A stretch of DNA of 64,000 bases from Thunnus maccoyii (Eukaryota; Chordata; Actinopteri; Scombriformes; Scombridae): positions 17,097,291 through 17,161,290 of the forward strand of contig NC_056536.1 in assembly GCF_910596095.1 (NCBI RefSeq), read 5' to 3'. Within the stretch, counting starts at the first letter, position 1. Each line of letters starts with the position of its first letter. A model generated the notes under the pieces. That model did no database searches. It was given only the letters and a program-made list of their open reading frames with translations, and was not told where the DNA came from. This document shows positions 14,517 to 26,074 of this stretch, one piece after another. Both the position numbers and the translations under genes were made by a program.

Positions 14517-15540
14517 TGGCTTGCACGCAAACTCACACACATATGTACACATAGGCACACTCTTTTCATTGTTTCCTAGAAAACCTAGAATTGAATTTAA
14601 GTAAATGTGACCCACATGGAATGATCACTATTAATTTACTCGGTAGTTTTCTGTAACTTTAGGTTAGGTTGAGTTAATTATAATTATTTGTGTAGTATGT
14701 ACAGTATGTGATGAGGCTGTAAATGCTCATCTTATTACATAATAGCCCTGTGGTCACTTAATGGCAGCAAACAAATGCTTTTGATTATTACATGAGCAGT
14801 GTAAGGGTGTTCTTGACATAACGATAGCCTAATTAATTGGAACTTGGCCCATAATCGACTGCTAGGATCACAATGAAATGCTGGGGCAGCACGGAAATCG
14901 AATCAGCATCGTGCGCCAGGTCCAAGCCACGCCACATTGTCCATCACAACCGCTGTGAGCAGCCTATCATTCAGTGCGGTGACCCAAACCCAATTCTAAA
15001 TTCTTTATCATACGCCCTTCAAATTAGAGCCCACTCCACCCAACGGGCAAACATTTTTTCCACAATTTAGCAGGAATTTTAATATGAAGCTGCTGTGCCT
15101 TCATTATGCTGTATCATCTTCTCCGTAAAAAGAAAAAAAAAATGGTGATTGACATGATTGCTTATTGTGAGGAGCAAAATTAGGGCAAGTAGAAACAGTT
15201 TCTTCGCTCAAGCTTAAATCATGAACACCTTTATTTTTTAAAAAAGAGTGACACTGACACTTTCAGGTCAAATGATTTGGCAAAACAGTTTTGAATATTT
15301 TGATCTTTTACCGTTGTTTTGTTGCTTCTGACGTTAAGGACCATATATAGATATTGGCAGTCATCAGCGTTCAGGACAGAATTCAAACCAAATATAGGAC
15401 TAACCCTTACAATTTTGTGCCATTTCAATTTCTCTTTTTGTATCCTCTCTGTCACTCTTTCCTGTTCTCCCTCCTTTTTTTCCCTCCTCACACCCTCACC
15501 TCCAGCCTGCCCTTCTCCACTGCCCTTCCAGAGACAGTGA
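14517..15540. other. intergenic DNA, possible conserved patch
   Basis: Mostly AT-rich. A GC-balanced patch at about 14850-15020 lacks repeats and stands out in composition, but I see no coding sequence or named motif in it. Confidence 0.4.
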
Positions 15541-15559
15541 CTTTTGTGTAGTGGAGCTG

Positions 15560-16400
15560 TTGTTTTTGTTTGTGCCCTTCTCACCATGGCTGCCTGCTCG
15601 CCGCCTGGCAGCCCCGTGTGTCAAAGGTGGCTGCAGCAGAACAGACTGTGGGAACAGCCGGTTAGCCTCCCCTGGTCCCCTGCTCCCCAACCAGAGGGGC
15701 AGCCATCAATCCAGCGCTCCCCCTGCCCCTTGCACACACACTGAAGCACAAACACACAAATGCCCAACCAAACACACACTCACACAAAAAGCCTACAACG
15801 CTCACACCCTCTCCCAATAATCCTCGGAAGCAATTTCATCTCGACTCGGGTGGCGGCCCATTGTCGCCAGCCCCTTCAATCTTTCCTTATTAACTCTCGC
15901 TTTGTCCCGCATCCGAGCTTCTGGACTCATCTCTCCTACATTCCGATCGGTGCTGCTCCCAGCACTCCCAGGCAACCTCCATTCGCTAATCCCACTGCCT
16001 CCCCCACCAGCCGCCCCACCCCAAGGAACTCTTACTGCTTTTTTTTTTCCCAACCTGCCGATCACCTACTTACAGAGTAAGGTAGGGGCATTAACTCCAT
16101 GGGTTTTCTGAAGGCAGAGTGTGAAGGCGGGGTGGGTGAAGGAGGAGGCGGCCACAAAGTGACTCCAGCCCAGACAATTAGAACAATGAGCTGGGCCTGT
16201 AGGGGGCTAACTCGCTGCGTCACGCCTGGACGGTGGGGTATTTTGTCAGTTTAATGAATTGTCCATCAGGCCAGGGCCACATCGCAGGCTGCGCAGGGAG
16301 AGGCCAGCAGGGACCCAGACACTAAGTCGGTATTTATTACACTGCCTTTGTCACTAATTGAGCTAATTATCACTGACTCCTCAGCACTCCCACAGGCAGC
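15560..16400. promoter_or_regulatory. candidate downstream regulatory region of wnt1
   Basis: A GC-richer, low-repeat block about 1-2 kb beyond the probable wnt1 3' end. It includes a dense motif set: CAATTAG (16175), SOX-like AACAATG (16182), TCF/SOX-like CCTTTGT (16345), CTAATTG (16354) and CTAATTAT (16363). In mouse a major Wnt1 enhancer with homeodomain sites lies downstream of the gene, so position and content agree. Assignment to wnt1 is an inference; sequence conservation was not tested. Confidence 0.35.
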
Positions 16401-17400
16401 ACCCCCTCCACTCACTTTCGCTACCAACTCACTCTCACGCCTGGGATTTGAACCCTGCTTTCCCTTTTCTTTTTTAAAATCTGTCAGCCACTTTCTCTCT
16501 TTCTTTTGTTTCTTTCTGTGTATCCATGATAGCAGATCATTTCTGCCTCAGGTCACCTTTGTATCAGTTTCACATTTGTGAGCTTTCCAACTCTCCTAAC
16601 CCTGACTTTTTTTCTCTATTTTTGTCAGATTATACTGTAAACTAAATCCTGTTTTTAAGTGTGTTCACCCCTTTTATCCCTATAATCCAGGGATATGAGA
16701 CAGTTTTGTAGTGATCAGATGTATTATTCTCTGATCAATATTAATTTTCAAGCTCTCATCTTTCTGTTTTGGTAGAACATCTACCTCATATGCCCCCCTA
16801 AATTGTAGTATTTGTTCTTTGTATCCTCTTAATCCCTCCAGGTCTAGAGATTTAAACTCTCTATTTACTTACTTTTCCCCACTCCTCACAGCTACACCTT
16901 TGTTGCTCTGTTATTGGGACCTTTGGATTTTTGGGTGTGTGCTGGTGGCCTTACTGTGCCTCTGCTGTGGTCTATCTGGGTGACCCTGGCTGCTCCTGCG
17001 CTGTGGTAGGCTAAGCAGAAAGTGCAAAGCTTTCCAAACTCCTGTGGTCAGTCAGGTTGCCAGGGTTCGGGGGAGACTCTGGGTTTTCATTATTTTTCAT
17101 ATTATTTCTTTATTTCTTTCCGACATTAAGCAAAGGTAGCAAAACAGTCAATGCGGTAAAACCCTACACTGTATAAAATAAGGTATGTGGCTGGATAAGT
17201 AGGGGCCATCCCTGTGGTTGAGAGCACAGATGCAGGGATGTTTTGTGAGCTGGAGAAAGAGGCTGCTTTGGTGGTGGTAATAGGATTAAGCAAAGGACAC
17301 CCAGGGACAGGCTTATATGTTCACTTGGTTGGTTGTCAAAACTATCTCAAACACAGAAACTACAACAGACATAATAGCATCTTTGGACACATTCAGGAGG
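16401..17400. other. intergenic DNA, nothing recognised
   Basis: T/C-rich on the + strand up to about 16900, then mixed. No ORF with family resemblance and no repeats of note. Confidence 0.5.
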
Positions 17401-17404
17401 GCAA

Positions 17405-19039
17405 CTTAATTGAAAATATAGACTTTATTGTTCTATCATACAATACAAAACCAACTGGCACCTAAATCTTTTGATTCTCTAAAAAAAAAAAAAAGTCTTC
17501 TCTTACATCTCTCTATAACAGTATAAAAAAATCCTCAGAAATAAATATTTTGTATTTACACTCATAAAAAATGCTAAATATTCAGTGCATGACCAAACAC
17601 AAGTGTTTTTTTTTTACAGGAAACAAGCAAAGAAGTGATAATGTTCTGTTTCTAAGAGTTGGTTTTGTGTCAGCTACATTACACCAAAGTAGAAAAGACA
17701 TCAAATCAAAACATCCCCCGACTCCACACTAATGATAGCATATTCTCCAGCCACTGACAGGTGCATAAATCATTCAGCAAACTTACAAATGACATCATAA
17801 TAAATATATTCATATATTTTAATATTTACAGCATTTTGGTTCTCTTAGCTGATATACAGTATGATTTCTTCTGCAGAGGCTGTATTCTTCTAAATAAAAT
17901 GTTTATCTGAGACTTAACTACTTTTTACAGCCTAGCTTGAAGTGATACACCATTTGCCTACTTTAAACTTGGACCAGTTTAACACTACAAACATGTATTA
18001 ACAGGAATTTTGTGTCTTTTTTTGCATTGTGCATCTCAGAATGGCATTGGTTTTCATTTTAGGAGCATGCTGAGTTTCTGCAGGTCACATTTCATTTATT
18101 TATTTAATGTTGACTCCTCAGATTTGCCAAACTACATCTTGTCATGCCATGATATTCAGTGTATTGATAATACATTCAAATCACTTTGCCTCAGTAAGAT
18201 TTGATCAGTCAGTTTCTGTTTTCCTTGGCGGGTACTGGTCCCAGTCGTGTAACATCAGGACCATCTTGCGGTAAGTCAGGCAGGGTTGAGGTGTATTCAA
18301 CTCCAGAGAAATCTAAATAAAAAGGGCAAATGTGGTGAGGAAATTATAAGTGGTTGGGCTGCACCCAGGGCCCAAGTACACAAGTTAGGAACAGCCCATC
18401 CCAGGAGATAAACTTCACACAGTTTCATGTGAGAGAAGCCAAAGTTCAGTAAAAGAAAACAAAACACAGATTTTTTTTTTTAAATAACTTCCCTGTTGTT
18501 AGAGGTCTTCACCAGTTTATGAGAGGACATGTTTGTGGCTCTCTGGCCACAGAAACATCTGTGAAACATTGTGTCCAGTTTCTGCCCTCACTGGGGGAGA
18601 GGAAGGTTCTAGTAGTACCTGCTTACAGCAATCGATTCGCCACCACATCATTTTGTCCCTTTATTTCAATTTCTGTTTATCCACAGTGTAAACACTTGAG
18701 GAATGTGGATGATATCCATTCTACATGGATGGTTTTAGTGTTTAAATACCCTCTTAATACTGGTAAGCATCAAAAGCAAGGAGCAAGCACATACACTCCC
18801 TCTATACCCTGTTCATATATTTGTGCTTTTCTCCATCTCCTACTTTCAGAAACACTGATTGAATTTTTGTGTGAGAAAGTTCCCTGTATCCGTTTACCCG
18901 CCTTGAAGCTTTTCTAGCTCCTATCTAATATCTCAAACCACCTGTTTGCTTGTGGCTTTCTCAGCCATCTACCTGTTTCCTAAGAAGTTCTCCTTTGCTC
19001 CTCACGTATGCCTATATTCACACAGTTGTCCACCGATCA
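17405..19039 (-). other. wnt1: probable wnt1 3' UTR
   Basis: AT-rich sequence downstream (lower coordinates) of the wnt1 stop, with an AATAAA on the - strand at 17424-17429. That would give a 3' UTR of about 1.6 kb. An exon-like segment within it (18206-18312, - strand) has an intron-like acceptor, so part of the stretch may be spliced or belong to another transcript. Confidence 0.35.
17424..17429 (-). terminator. wnt1: candidate wnt1 polyadenylation signal AATAAA
   Basis: TTTATT on the + strand reads AATAAA on the wnt1 strand, with AT-rich flanks. Other TTTATT matches nearer the stop (around 18095-18105) could also serve. Confidence 0.3.
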
Positions 19040-22000
19040 TCATAGACACTGGTGTAAAGTTCGTGTACTGGTGCAGTTCAGACAGATGACATGACAGCAC
19101 CAGTGGAATGTGCAGTGGCACCGTTCGGTCACGCTCTCGGTCCGAGTCTTAAACCCACGTCCACAGCAGAGCAGCTCACATCCGTCCAGGCCTGGAGAAG
19201 AGCTGTTACATGTTCTTCCAGAAGTTCCCAAAGTGCCGGTTTTTCCATTGTAGGAGCAGAAGTTTGGTGATTTCTCAAAATAGACCAGGTCCATGGCAGA
19301 CGGTGGTTTGTGGGCTGGGTTTTCAGGTTCCAGATGGCGGGGGTCAGCTCGGTGAGAAGCTCGGTTACTGCCTTTGTTGGCATAAACAACTCTGGATGCA
19401 CCGTCAAAGCGGTCCTTTAAGAAGTCTCCGACTGTGCGGAAGCTAGGTAGGCGCATCCAACAGGTACGCACGGTGCAGGAGCCTGACATGCCATGGCACT
19501 TGCACTCCTGACGCATCTCTGATGACACAGTCTGCAGAGAGGAAGACCAAATGCTACTGATGAAATCACAAATACATTTGAAGAATGTCTAAATTCTGAC
19601 AAAAACACAGAACCAGCACATTTCAGTATCAAATCCTTACCATTCTGCCGGCTTCATTATTGTGTAGGTTGGTGAGGTAGCGCAGATCTCTGCCCCTCTC
19701 GCTTGAGTCCACAAACTCACGGCTGAACATCCGGCCAAAGTCCACATTGTCACTGCAGCCCCCCCAGTGCCAGTCTGGCCCTCCAGGACCTCTACGGCGG
19801 TAATCGCATGTGCATGACTCAATGGCCCCTTCTGAACAGGAGCGAGCCACAGCATGGGTCACCCCTGCGCTGGTAATGGCAAATACAAATGCTGTCTCTC
19901 GGCAACCTGAAGAAACAACATCAACACTTCCCATTAGGACCTGACCCAGCCTTTTAGACTTGAATTTGCCCCCCCTCCCCCAAATTTGAAAAAAAAATTA
20001 GAGAAAAAAGCCTGTACAAGAGATTCCATTACATCCTGGCCAAAATTGCCCAAATATTGCCTGATGAGAAAGACAAGAGAGGCTCACCACGATTGACAAT
20101 TTTGCCAAATATTGCTGGGCTGTGGGTGGTCGGGCAGTTCCAGCGACGGTTGCGGAACTGCCACTTGCACTCCTTTATGGCAGTGTGCAGCCCAGCGGCA
20201 ATGGCATGCAAGATGCCAGGATTCTGCCGAATCAGCCGGCGCTGGCGACGACTCAGTAGAGCCAGGCTTGGGTCCAGGACCAACTGCACATTCTTGGAAT
20301 TGGTGAGGAGGTTGGATGAGGAGGCCACATTGACAATACCCCTGGCACAATACAAAGACAAGGGAAATCAGAGTCAAGGAGCTGGCAGTTTTATGCTTGT
20401 AACTCCTTCTGTGACCTTCTGAACTCTTAAACTGATGTGTCTTGGCACGTCATAAGAGTTGTGCCTTTAAAATTACAGTTTTCATTATGTACTATAATAA
20501 TAAACAGTGACACATGCTGATCCAAGACCACGAGGAGACTGTAAGTCTCTGAGCTAAAAAGCAGGTTTCAGGCTTGGCAAATAGCATAAACCTGTATTAT
20601 TATTTTTACCTCTTTATAAATCACTTGGACCTGAACCAGATACATTGCAAAATGTTCAATATCTGTATTGCTCTCATCAGAATAAATACAGTGAGATGCA
20701 CAGGCTAAGTGGAATACCAAACATAATCCTTCATTCACATAATTGCATGTTTGTTGTACTACACGACACAGTCATACTGTTGTACTATACTATGTACTAC
20801 TATACTATATACTATATATATACATATATTGCTAAAATATAAAAGGGTAATGCTATAATGCTATGTAATGTCATACTATACTATACAAAATAACAGAATT
20901 TACTCATTTTCTTTTTGCTGTCCCACATTAACAACCAAAAGCTGAAAAGAAGTGATTATCATGCACTGTCTAGACATCAGACTGACCTCATCCTTAGAGA
21001 TCATTGAAGTCTAATCTCACCTATCAAGAAAATTACAGTAGGCCTCCCTGTTCACACATTAGGCAAAGTGCTTTCTGCCAAATATTTAAATTATTATATT
21101 CAGTATATTATATGTCATGAGTAACAAAAAAAAGAATGCTGCTCTGATAACTTTTCTATTATATTAATAACTCAATGTGCATGCCACATAATACCAGGAA
21201 ATATTTTGTTATTAGGGGGTTTTTAAAGTATCATGTTCATATCTGTGTCCAAACATGGCACCTGTGCTTCTTCAGTTTGACACACACAAATATTGAATCA
21301 CAAAACAGCAGTGATTTTGGTGGTCAGATTTCAGAACATTACTTGTTTAAGCGTTTCAGTGCACATGATGTATAATTTTCCACTTTATCTGCTGGCAATT
21401 TCTGTGAGATGTTCGTGTCAACATTTTTTGATTCATGTGTAGTGTAATGGCTGTGTCTCCTGCTCAGCATTACTATCCGGATAAGCGGACGAGTCTCGGC
21501 CTGTTAAGAGGACTGACCCAGACTGAAGTGTGGTGAGGCCTGGGAACATTAATAATATTCTCGTCTATTTGGATGTTTTCTTCATTCCAAAAAAACTCCG
21601 CGGAGTTTTTATTCCTTATTTCTTGTTGCTCTCTTGGATTTCAGCTGACATTCTAAATATTTGAAAACGCACTGACGTTGTGCGCAAATGCTGACCATCT
21701 AATGACACCGCAAAAATCTTTCGTTAAATCATTACCTCAACAAACCCAACCCACAGTTTATAGGATTTTAAACAAGCAACACAATATGATGTAAAAACTA
21801 CCCAGATCCAATTTTATTTGTGTGTTCTATAACAAAATATTGTGCAGTTGGCAGTTTCAGTTTTAGGTTCCTGTATAGAGAGAGAGGAATGTACAGTATT
21901 AGATTAACACGACCTCGTATGGGATTCCTTTCAGCCGAGAAATAAATCCATATTTAATTTATCCCACATTGGACTGAAAATTTTTGTCTCGTGTTCAAAC

Positions 22001-22060
22001 CACACTGTCCAAATGACAGGGAGGCAGAAAGAGAGAGAGAGAGAGAGTGAGAGAGAGAGA

Positions 22061-22105
<45 letters not shown>

Positions 22106-22640
22106 TAATCTACTGCAGATAAAAAGCAAAACTGTAATTATAATAAATATAATTCGGTTGCTATTAAATAGATCATTTGTTGTAGGCCTAGATATTTTCA
22201 GTCAAAGGACAATAAATTAAAAAAAAAAGTGAAATAACCTAGTTTATAGCTGAGCTCACGTGGAGCAATTTGGAAACGACAACTAAAATCCCTCAAGCTT
22301 TAATATCATGTGGTTGCTCTTTTTTTCAAAGGCTGAACAGAAGTTGTAACCGGTGCCAAAACTAACACATTATTTCGAGCATGCAGCTTGAAATGTGGTA
22401 GCCCAATAAAACACTATTCGCACGGTAGCGCGACAAGGTCTTCCCCGCTCAAACCGGCGTTAAAAGGGAGTTTGTTTGGTTTTTTTTCCTGAATGAAAGC
22501 ATCATCACATACTGTAGTTATCTGATGTTAACTACTCACCACCACCGGCCGCTGTTGTTGACGGCCCCTGTGCCCGAGAGCGAAGACACCAGCAGGATGC
22601 AAGCGGCTTTCACCCCTAACAGCAGCGCCAGACTCCTCAT
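19040..22640 (-). CDS. wnt1: Wnt1 secreted signalling protein, complete
   Basis: Four coding exons on the - strand: 22640-22540, 20341-20088, 19906-19641 and 19531-19040 (TGA). The total is 1113 nt, 370 residues, the usual Wnt1 length. It is a lipid-modified ligand for Frizzled/LRP receptors and acts in midbrain-hindbrain and dorsal neural tube patterning. Residues 1-26 ([20 protein letters not shown]...) form a signal peptide. Landmarks are [31 protein letters not shown] and [10 protein letters not shown], whose first Ser (about 223) is the palmitoleoylation site, then [11 protein letters not shown] and the C-terminal cysteine knot ending LHQCL. Junction codons restore G-R-W-W-G-I-V, N-R-G-C-R-E and A-G-R-M-T-V. 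Intron 1 (2.2 kb) holds a GA microsatellite. The gene is head-to-head with wnt10b, 3.4 kb ATG to ATG. Confidence 0.98.
21591..21610. repeat. perfect 20-bp palindrome in wnt1 intron 1
   Basis: AAAAACTCCGCGGAGTTTTT has no spacer and no mismatch, with CCGCGG at the centre. The next flanking bases are A on both sides, so the symmetry ends there. No known function is assigned. Confidence 0.9.
22029..22102. repeat. (GA)n microsatellite in wnt1 intron 1
   Basis: About 74 bases of GA repeat with isolated GTGA and GGGA interruptions. Confidence 0.95.
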
Positions 22641-22960
22641 CGTGTCTTCGGTTCAAAAAAAAAAAAAAAAATGTGGGGAGGAAAATGTCAAATTTCAGCT
22701 TTGATTATTTTGCCAGGGATTTTACTCAAAGTTATAGCCTAGATCCAAATATCTCTGATTGTAATTCTTAAATTGTTGCAAATTATAACAATGAAAAATT
22801 GCCTCAAAATAAACAATCAGTCTAAAAACAAGAAATAAATAAACACAAGTCTGGCATTGCTTGTTTCCCTACATCGCGCTCTCTTACAAAACATGATTTG
22901 TGATCATACTTTATGTTCTGTTGAATTATGATCAAAATCACCACGGTGCAAGGTGTATGT

Positions 22961-22982
22961 ATATATATAGGTATATATATAC
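22961..22982 (-). promoter_or_regulatory. wnt1: TATA-like tract upstream of wnt1
   Basis: TATATATATACCTATATATA read on the wnt1 strand, about 320 bases before the ATG. It could position a start site near 22930. Simple-sequence origin is equally possible. Confidence 0.25.
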
Positions 22983-24437
22983 TCACTACGCCGCAGTCCA
23001 GTGCGAGGACTTGAAAGGTGAGAGAAGCAGGCAGCCCTAATTGACTTAAATGGATCTTGAGTGGAGACAGGTTGCTAAATGATGTGAAGTGTCCAGGCAG
23101 GATGCTACTGCTGCTGCAGTCCTCTTCACTCTGTCTCTCTCAGTGATGCTCTGCACGGCGCATTGAACGCGTGGGACAGTCCCGAAGACTTGATCCCCTC
23201 GGTGACTGATAGGCAACACATTCTTCTCTTATTGAGCGCTACGAGGGGAATAAAAAAGGGATTTGCTGCTCTCATCTCCCTCTGTTTTTTTCGGAGCCTT
23301 TTCAATAGGATTGGAGGGAGGGATAGTTAATGCTCTTCATAGGGCGCACAATGAATAAGGAAACACAACTGGGCAGAAAGGAGAAAGGGAGAGGAAAAAA
23401 AAAATAGGGCAATCCACAGTGTTGCGCATATTACTTGCGGAATCTCACGGTCATCACAGAATCTATTTCCCTGTAAACGTGTGCAGCTCAGAGTATTTTT
23501 TCCCAGTGGCCGTGCGCTTGTTTCCACATCCAGTCTTGCAGAGAGAAGAGAAGTGCCCTGGAGCAGTGATGTGTTGGTACAGATGCTGTGGGTGCGTCCG
23601 GTTTGGTGCTCCGCCGCTGCTCAAAGCTGGTGTCACGGTGCAATACAGTTACAGCGGAATATGAGCCATCTAAAACTGCCCTTTTTACCCTGTGGTTGGA
23701 TTAGCCTACTCCCTAACCGCATCTCCTCCTCCTTTCTCCAAATGCGCTCTCAAAATGTGCACTAGGACATTTCTGTACATTCGGTTTCCTTTTTACTATA
23801 ATCCTTTCACAAGTACATCTATTTAATCTTTAATAGGATTTTTCACAAACGTGCATTTGAGGAGGGTATTTTTATATATTCATATTAGGCCAAGAAACAA
23901 AACTATTATCACCTATTTATTATAGCCCAAGTACGCGCGCGCGCACGCACAACGAAACTTGCACGTAGAAAAAAGTAATAATAAGCTCTTGGTTGTCATA
24001 TAACTCACACTGCCTGCTGGGCTGTTTAAATATTTTTTCGAGCGCGGGAGAGATGAAATGCGGTCACCAATCAGAAGTTTGATGTATGATGAACCAGGAA
24101 AAGAGGGGGACGAGTATAGGAATAAAAACCATTCCAAACATCTGGCCTGCAGACCTCCCTCGACGCACATGTAGCCCAGTGTAATCACAGTTTGAGCCAC
24201 TTTGCGGCATCTCCATCTAACCCCAGACTAGATCAGGCTTAAATGTCCCCAAACTTCTCCATGTTGGTTCATGAGTGAATGTTTCATTATGTGACATTTA
24301 TCTGCTAATTTGCATGTTTGTTCCACATTAGTCACTGCCGCGGTTGTAACTTGAATAATCTCTCTCTCTCTCTCTCTCCCCCTCTCGCTGCCTCTCCCTC
24401 ACTCTTTCCTTGGGATGACAGTAAAAGGAAGTGGGCT

Positions 24438-24442
<5 letters not shown>

Positions 24443-24479
<37 letters not shown>
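24443..24479 (+). repeat. poly-A tract (37 bases)
   Basis: An uninterrupted run of A following a CT-rich stretch. It could be the tail of an old retroelement, but no body is recognisable upstream; otherwise simple sequence. Confidence 0.9.
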
Positions 24480-24482
<3 letters not shown>

Positions 24483-24839
24483 TTTAATGACAGCCATCCT
24501 ACGTTTATACTCCAGCCTTATATGAAGGTGCTCAAACGGGTTTCCTGGAGCAGTCATGCGACACCGAGCAGATTAGAGCTTCAATCCGGATAAAGGGGGC
24601 CTTTTATATACAAATCAACTTCAAATCACTTTTTAAGCCACTTAGATATACACGCCAAGGCAGAATGCTAATGCACTTTTCATTGCTGCAGCTTAGGGAA
24701 TGGAAGGAGATTAGATGAATTGGTGTCACTATGCGAACCGTGTTCGAGGGGGGTTTTAACTTAATTTTATGAAAGTAACCCACATGCACATTCTCGTTTC
24801 CAACAGCAGCGTCTGTTACTGTTTAAGTCTGGTCGAGAA

Positions 24840-25170
24840 AACGTTTTTTTAATTTGTGAGATAATTAGCAGTCTCACTAACTGTGTGATTGACCTGTTGA
24901 TTCGGTAGCAGCGTTTGATATGCGTAATTTGAATCAATATGGTTGATTGATGTGATGCCGAGCTGCCACATCACCCTAACCGAGTCCTCACAGAAGGCCT
25001 GTGCGTCTGGTTTCGTAGGCCTAGTCATTATCAAGCATGGGACATGAATGTGAATAGATAATTGAGATGCTGTTTGGTAGTCTTCAATATGCATAAAATA
25101 TGTTTAAAAGTAGCGAAGGCCCTGTTTTCTATAACGCATCACATATCCATTTTAATTAATCCATAAGTGT
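24840..25170. promoter_or_regulatory. candidate homeodomain/PBX enhancer block between wnt1 and wnt10b
   Basis: Motifs: TAATTAG (24862), TGATTGAC (24886), TGATTGAT (24944) and TTAATTAAT (25152). TGATTGAT is the PBX-HOX-type composite site. The stretch is repeat-free and non-coding. wnt1 and wnt10b are co-expressed at the zebrafish midbrain-hindbrain boundary, which fits a shared element; the assignment is an inference. Confidence 0.3.
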
Positions 25171-26005
25171 CATTGTGCCATAATGCCATACTGTGATAAA
25201 TAATCACAGAAATCCAACCTGTCACTCCTGTAATTTATGCATATAATGTTATACTCTGAAATAAAGACTTTGCAGTGACAAAGTGAAGTTGTTTCAAACA
25301 CAACAATGAAGAACAGCCGCTCTGATGGAGGTGGGAGGAAGGGGGGGGGACCACATGACTAAAAACAGTATTGTTGGAGGGTCTGTTAGCGGAGCCGCCT
25401 GCCTGCTGCTGCCTCCCTGTCGTACAGTGGAACCAGCAGCTCTCCCCTCCCCCCATCCATCATTTAAACTAACTCACCCCTTCATGAACAAAATCTTCTC
25501 CATATTTCATTTTACTGAGTGTTTCTTTGTTCTTCCTCTCTCTCTCTAAAAAAAATGGGCCATGCCTGATGAGCATCTGCCGACCCACTACCAAAAAAAA
25601 TAAAGAATAAGTACGTTCATATTTTTACATCCCATTAAATATGTTTATAGTGTCCAGTATTTTAGATTGCCTGCTATAACTTGGGGCAGTTGTGCGCAGG
25701 GCTGGGAAAGCAGTGCCTGTGCGTAAAAATTTGAAGACGTCGTTTTACGCTTGGACGAATGATCATATTCTCAAATAATAAAACGATCAACTGGTGATCC
25801 AACTTTCATATTGGCCAATATTTTGCAAACAGTCGCCTGTAGAGGCATCTCCTCCCCTCCCCTCTTTCTCTCCCCCTCCCGTTTACTCTCGCCCCCGAGC
25901 TCCTCTGTTCTCCGTCTTCACTCTTCGGTCGTTTGGCGGTGCATCGATAATACTCCACTCTTCTTCAATTCTTATTGAACACGGGACTTCATTACCAGTG
26001 TTTTA

Positions 26006-26074
26006 ATGTCACGTCGCGAAAGACGCTTAACAAAATGGAGCTATCAAACAAACTCCGTTGGGACCAATTCCTGA
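26006..26074 (+). other. overlapping upstream ORF of wnt10b
   Basis: ATG at 26006 opens a 22-codon frame ([13 protein letters not shown]...) that ends TGA at 26072-26074, beyond the wnt10b ATG at 26035 and out of frame with it. The uORF context is weak (T at -3 and +4), whereas the main ATG has A at -3 and G at +4, so leaky scanning is expected. Whether the leader includes 26006 depends on the start site. Confidence 0.5.

Larger units (their letters stand above)
22641..26034. other. divergent wnt1/wnt10b intergenic region
   Basis: The head-to-head arrangement means both promoters and any shared enhancers lie here. Visible contents are a TATA-like tract at 22961-22982, a GCGCGC run at 23935-23944, a CT run at 24358-24380, a 37-base poly-A at 24443-24479, a homeodomain/PBX-motif block at 24840-25170, and a CCAAT element near 25814. 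No ORF here resembles a protein family. Confidence 0.7.

Noticed and set aside
11878-14615. Long open frames rich in His/Thr or Val/Cys near 12.0, 12.3 and 14.4 kb
   Set aside because: They run through CA/TG microsatellites; the open frame is a consequence of the dinucleotide repeat and the flanks have no protein-like composition or splice structure.
20057-20422. 121-codon open frame on the + strand
   Set aside because: It is antisense to wnt1 exon 2, which is fixed by homology and splice phases.
22961-22982. Confident wnt1 TATA box
   Set aside because: The tract is a TA microsatellite and could be chance; it is kept only as a low-confidence feature.
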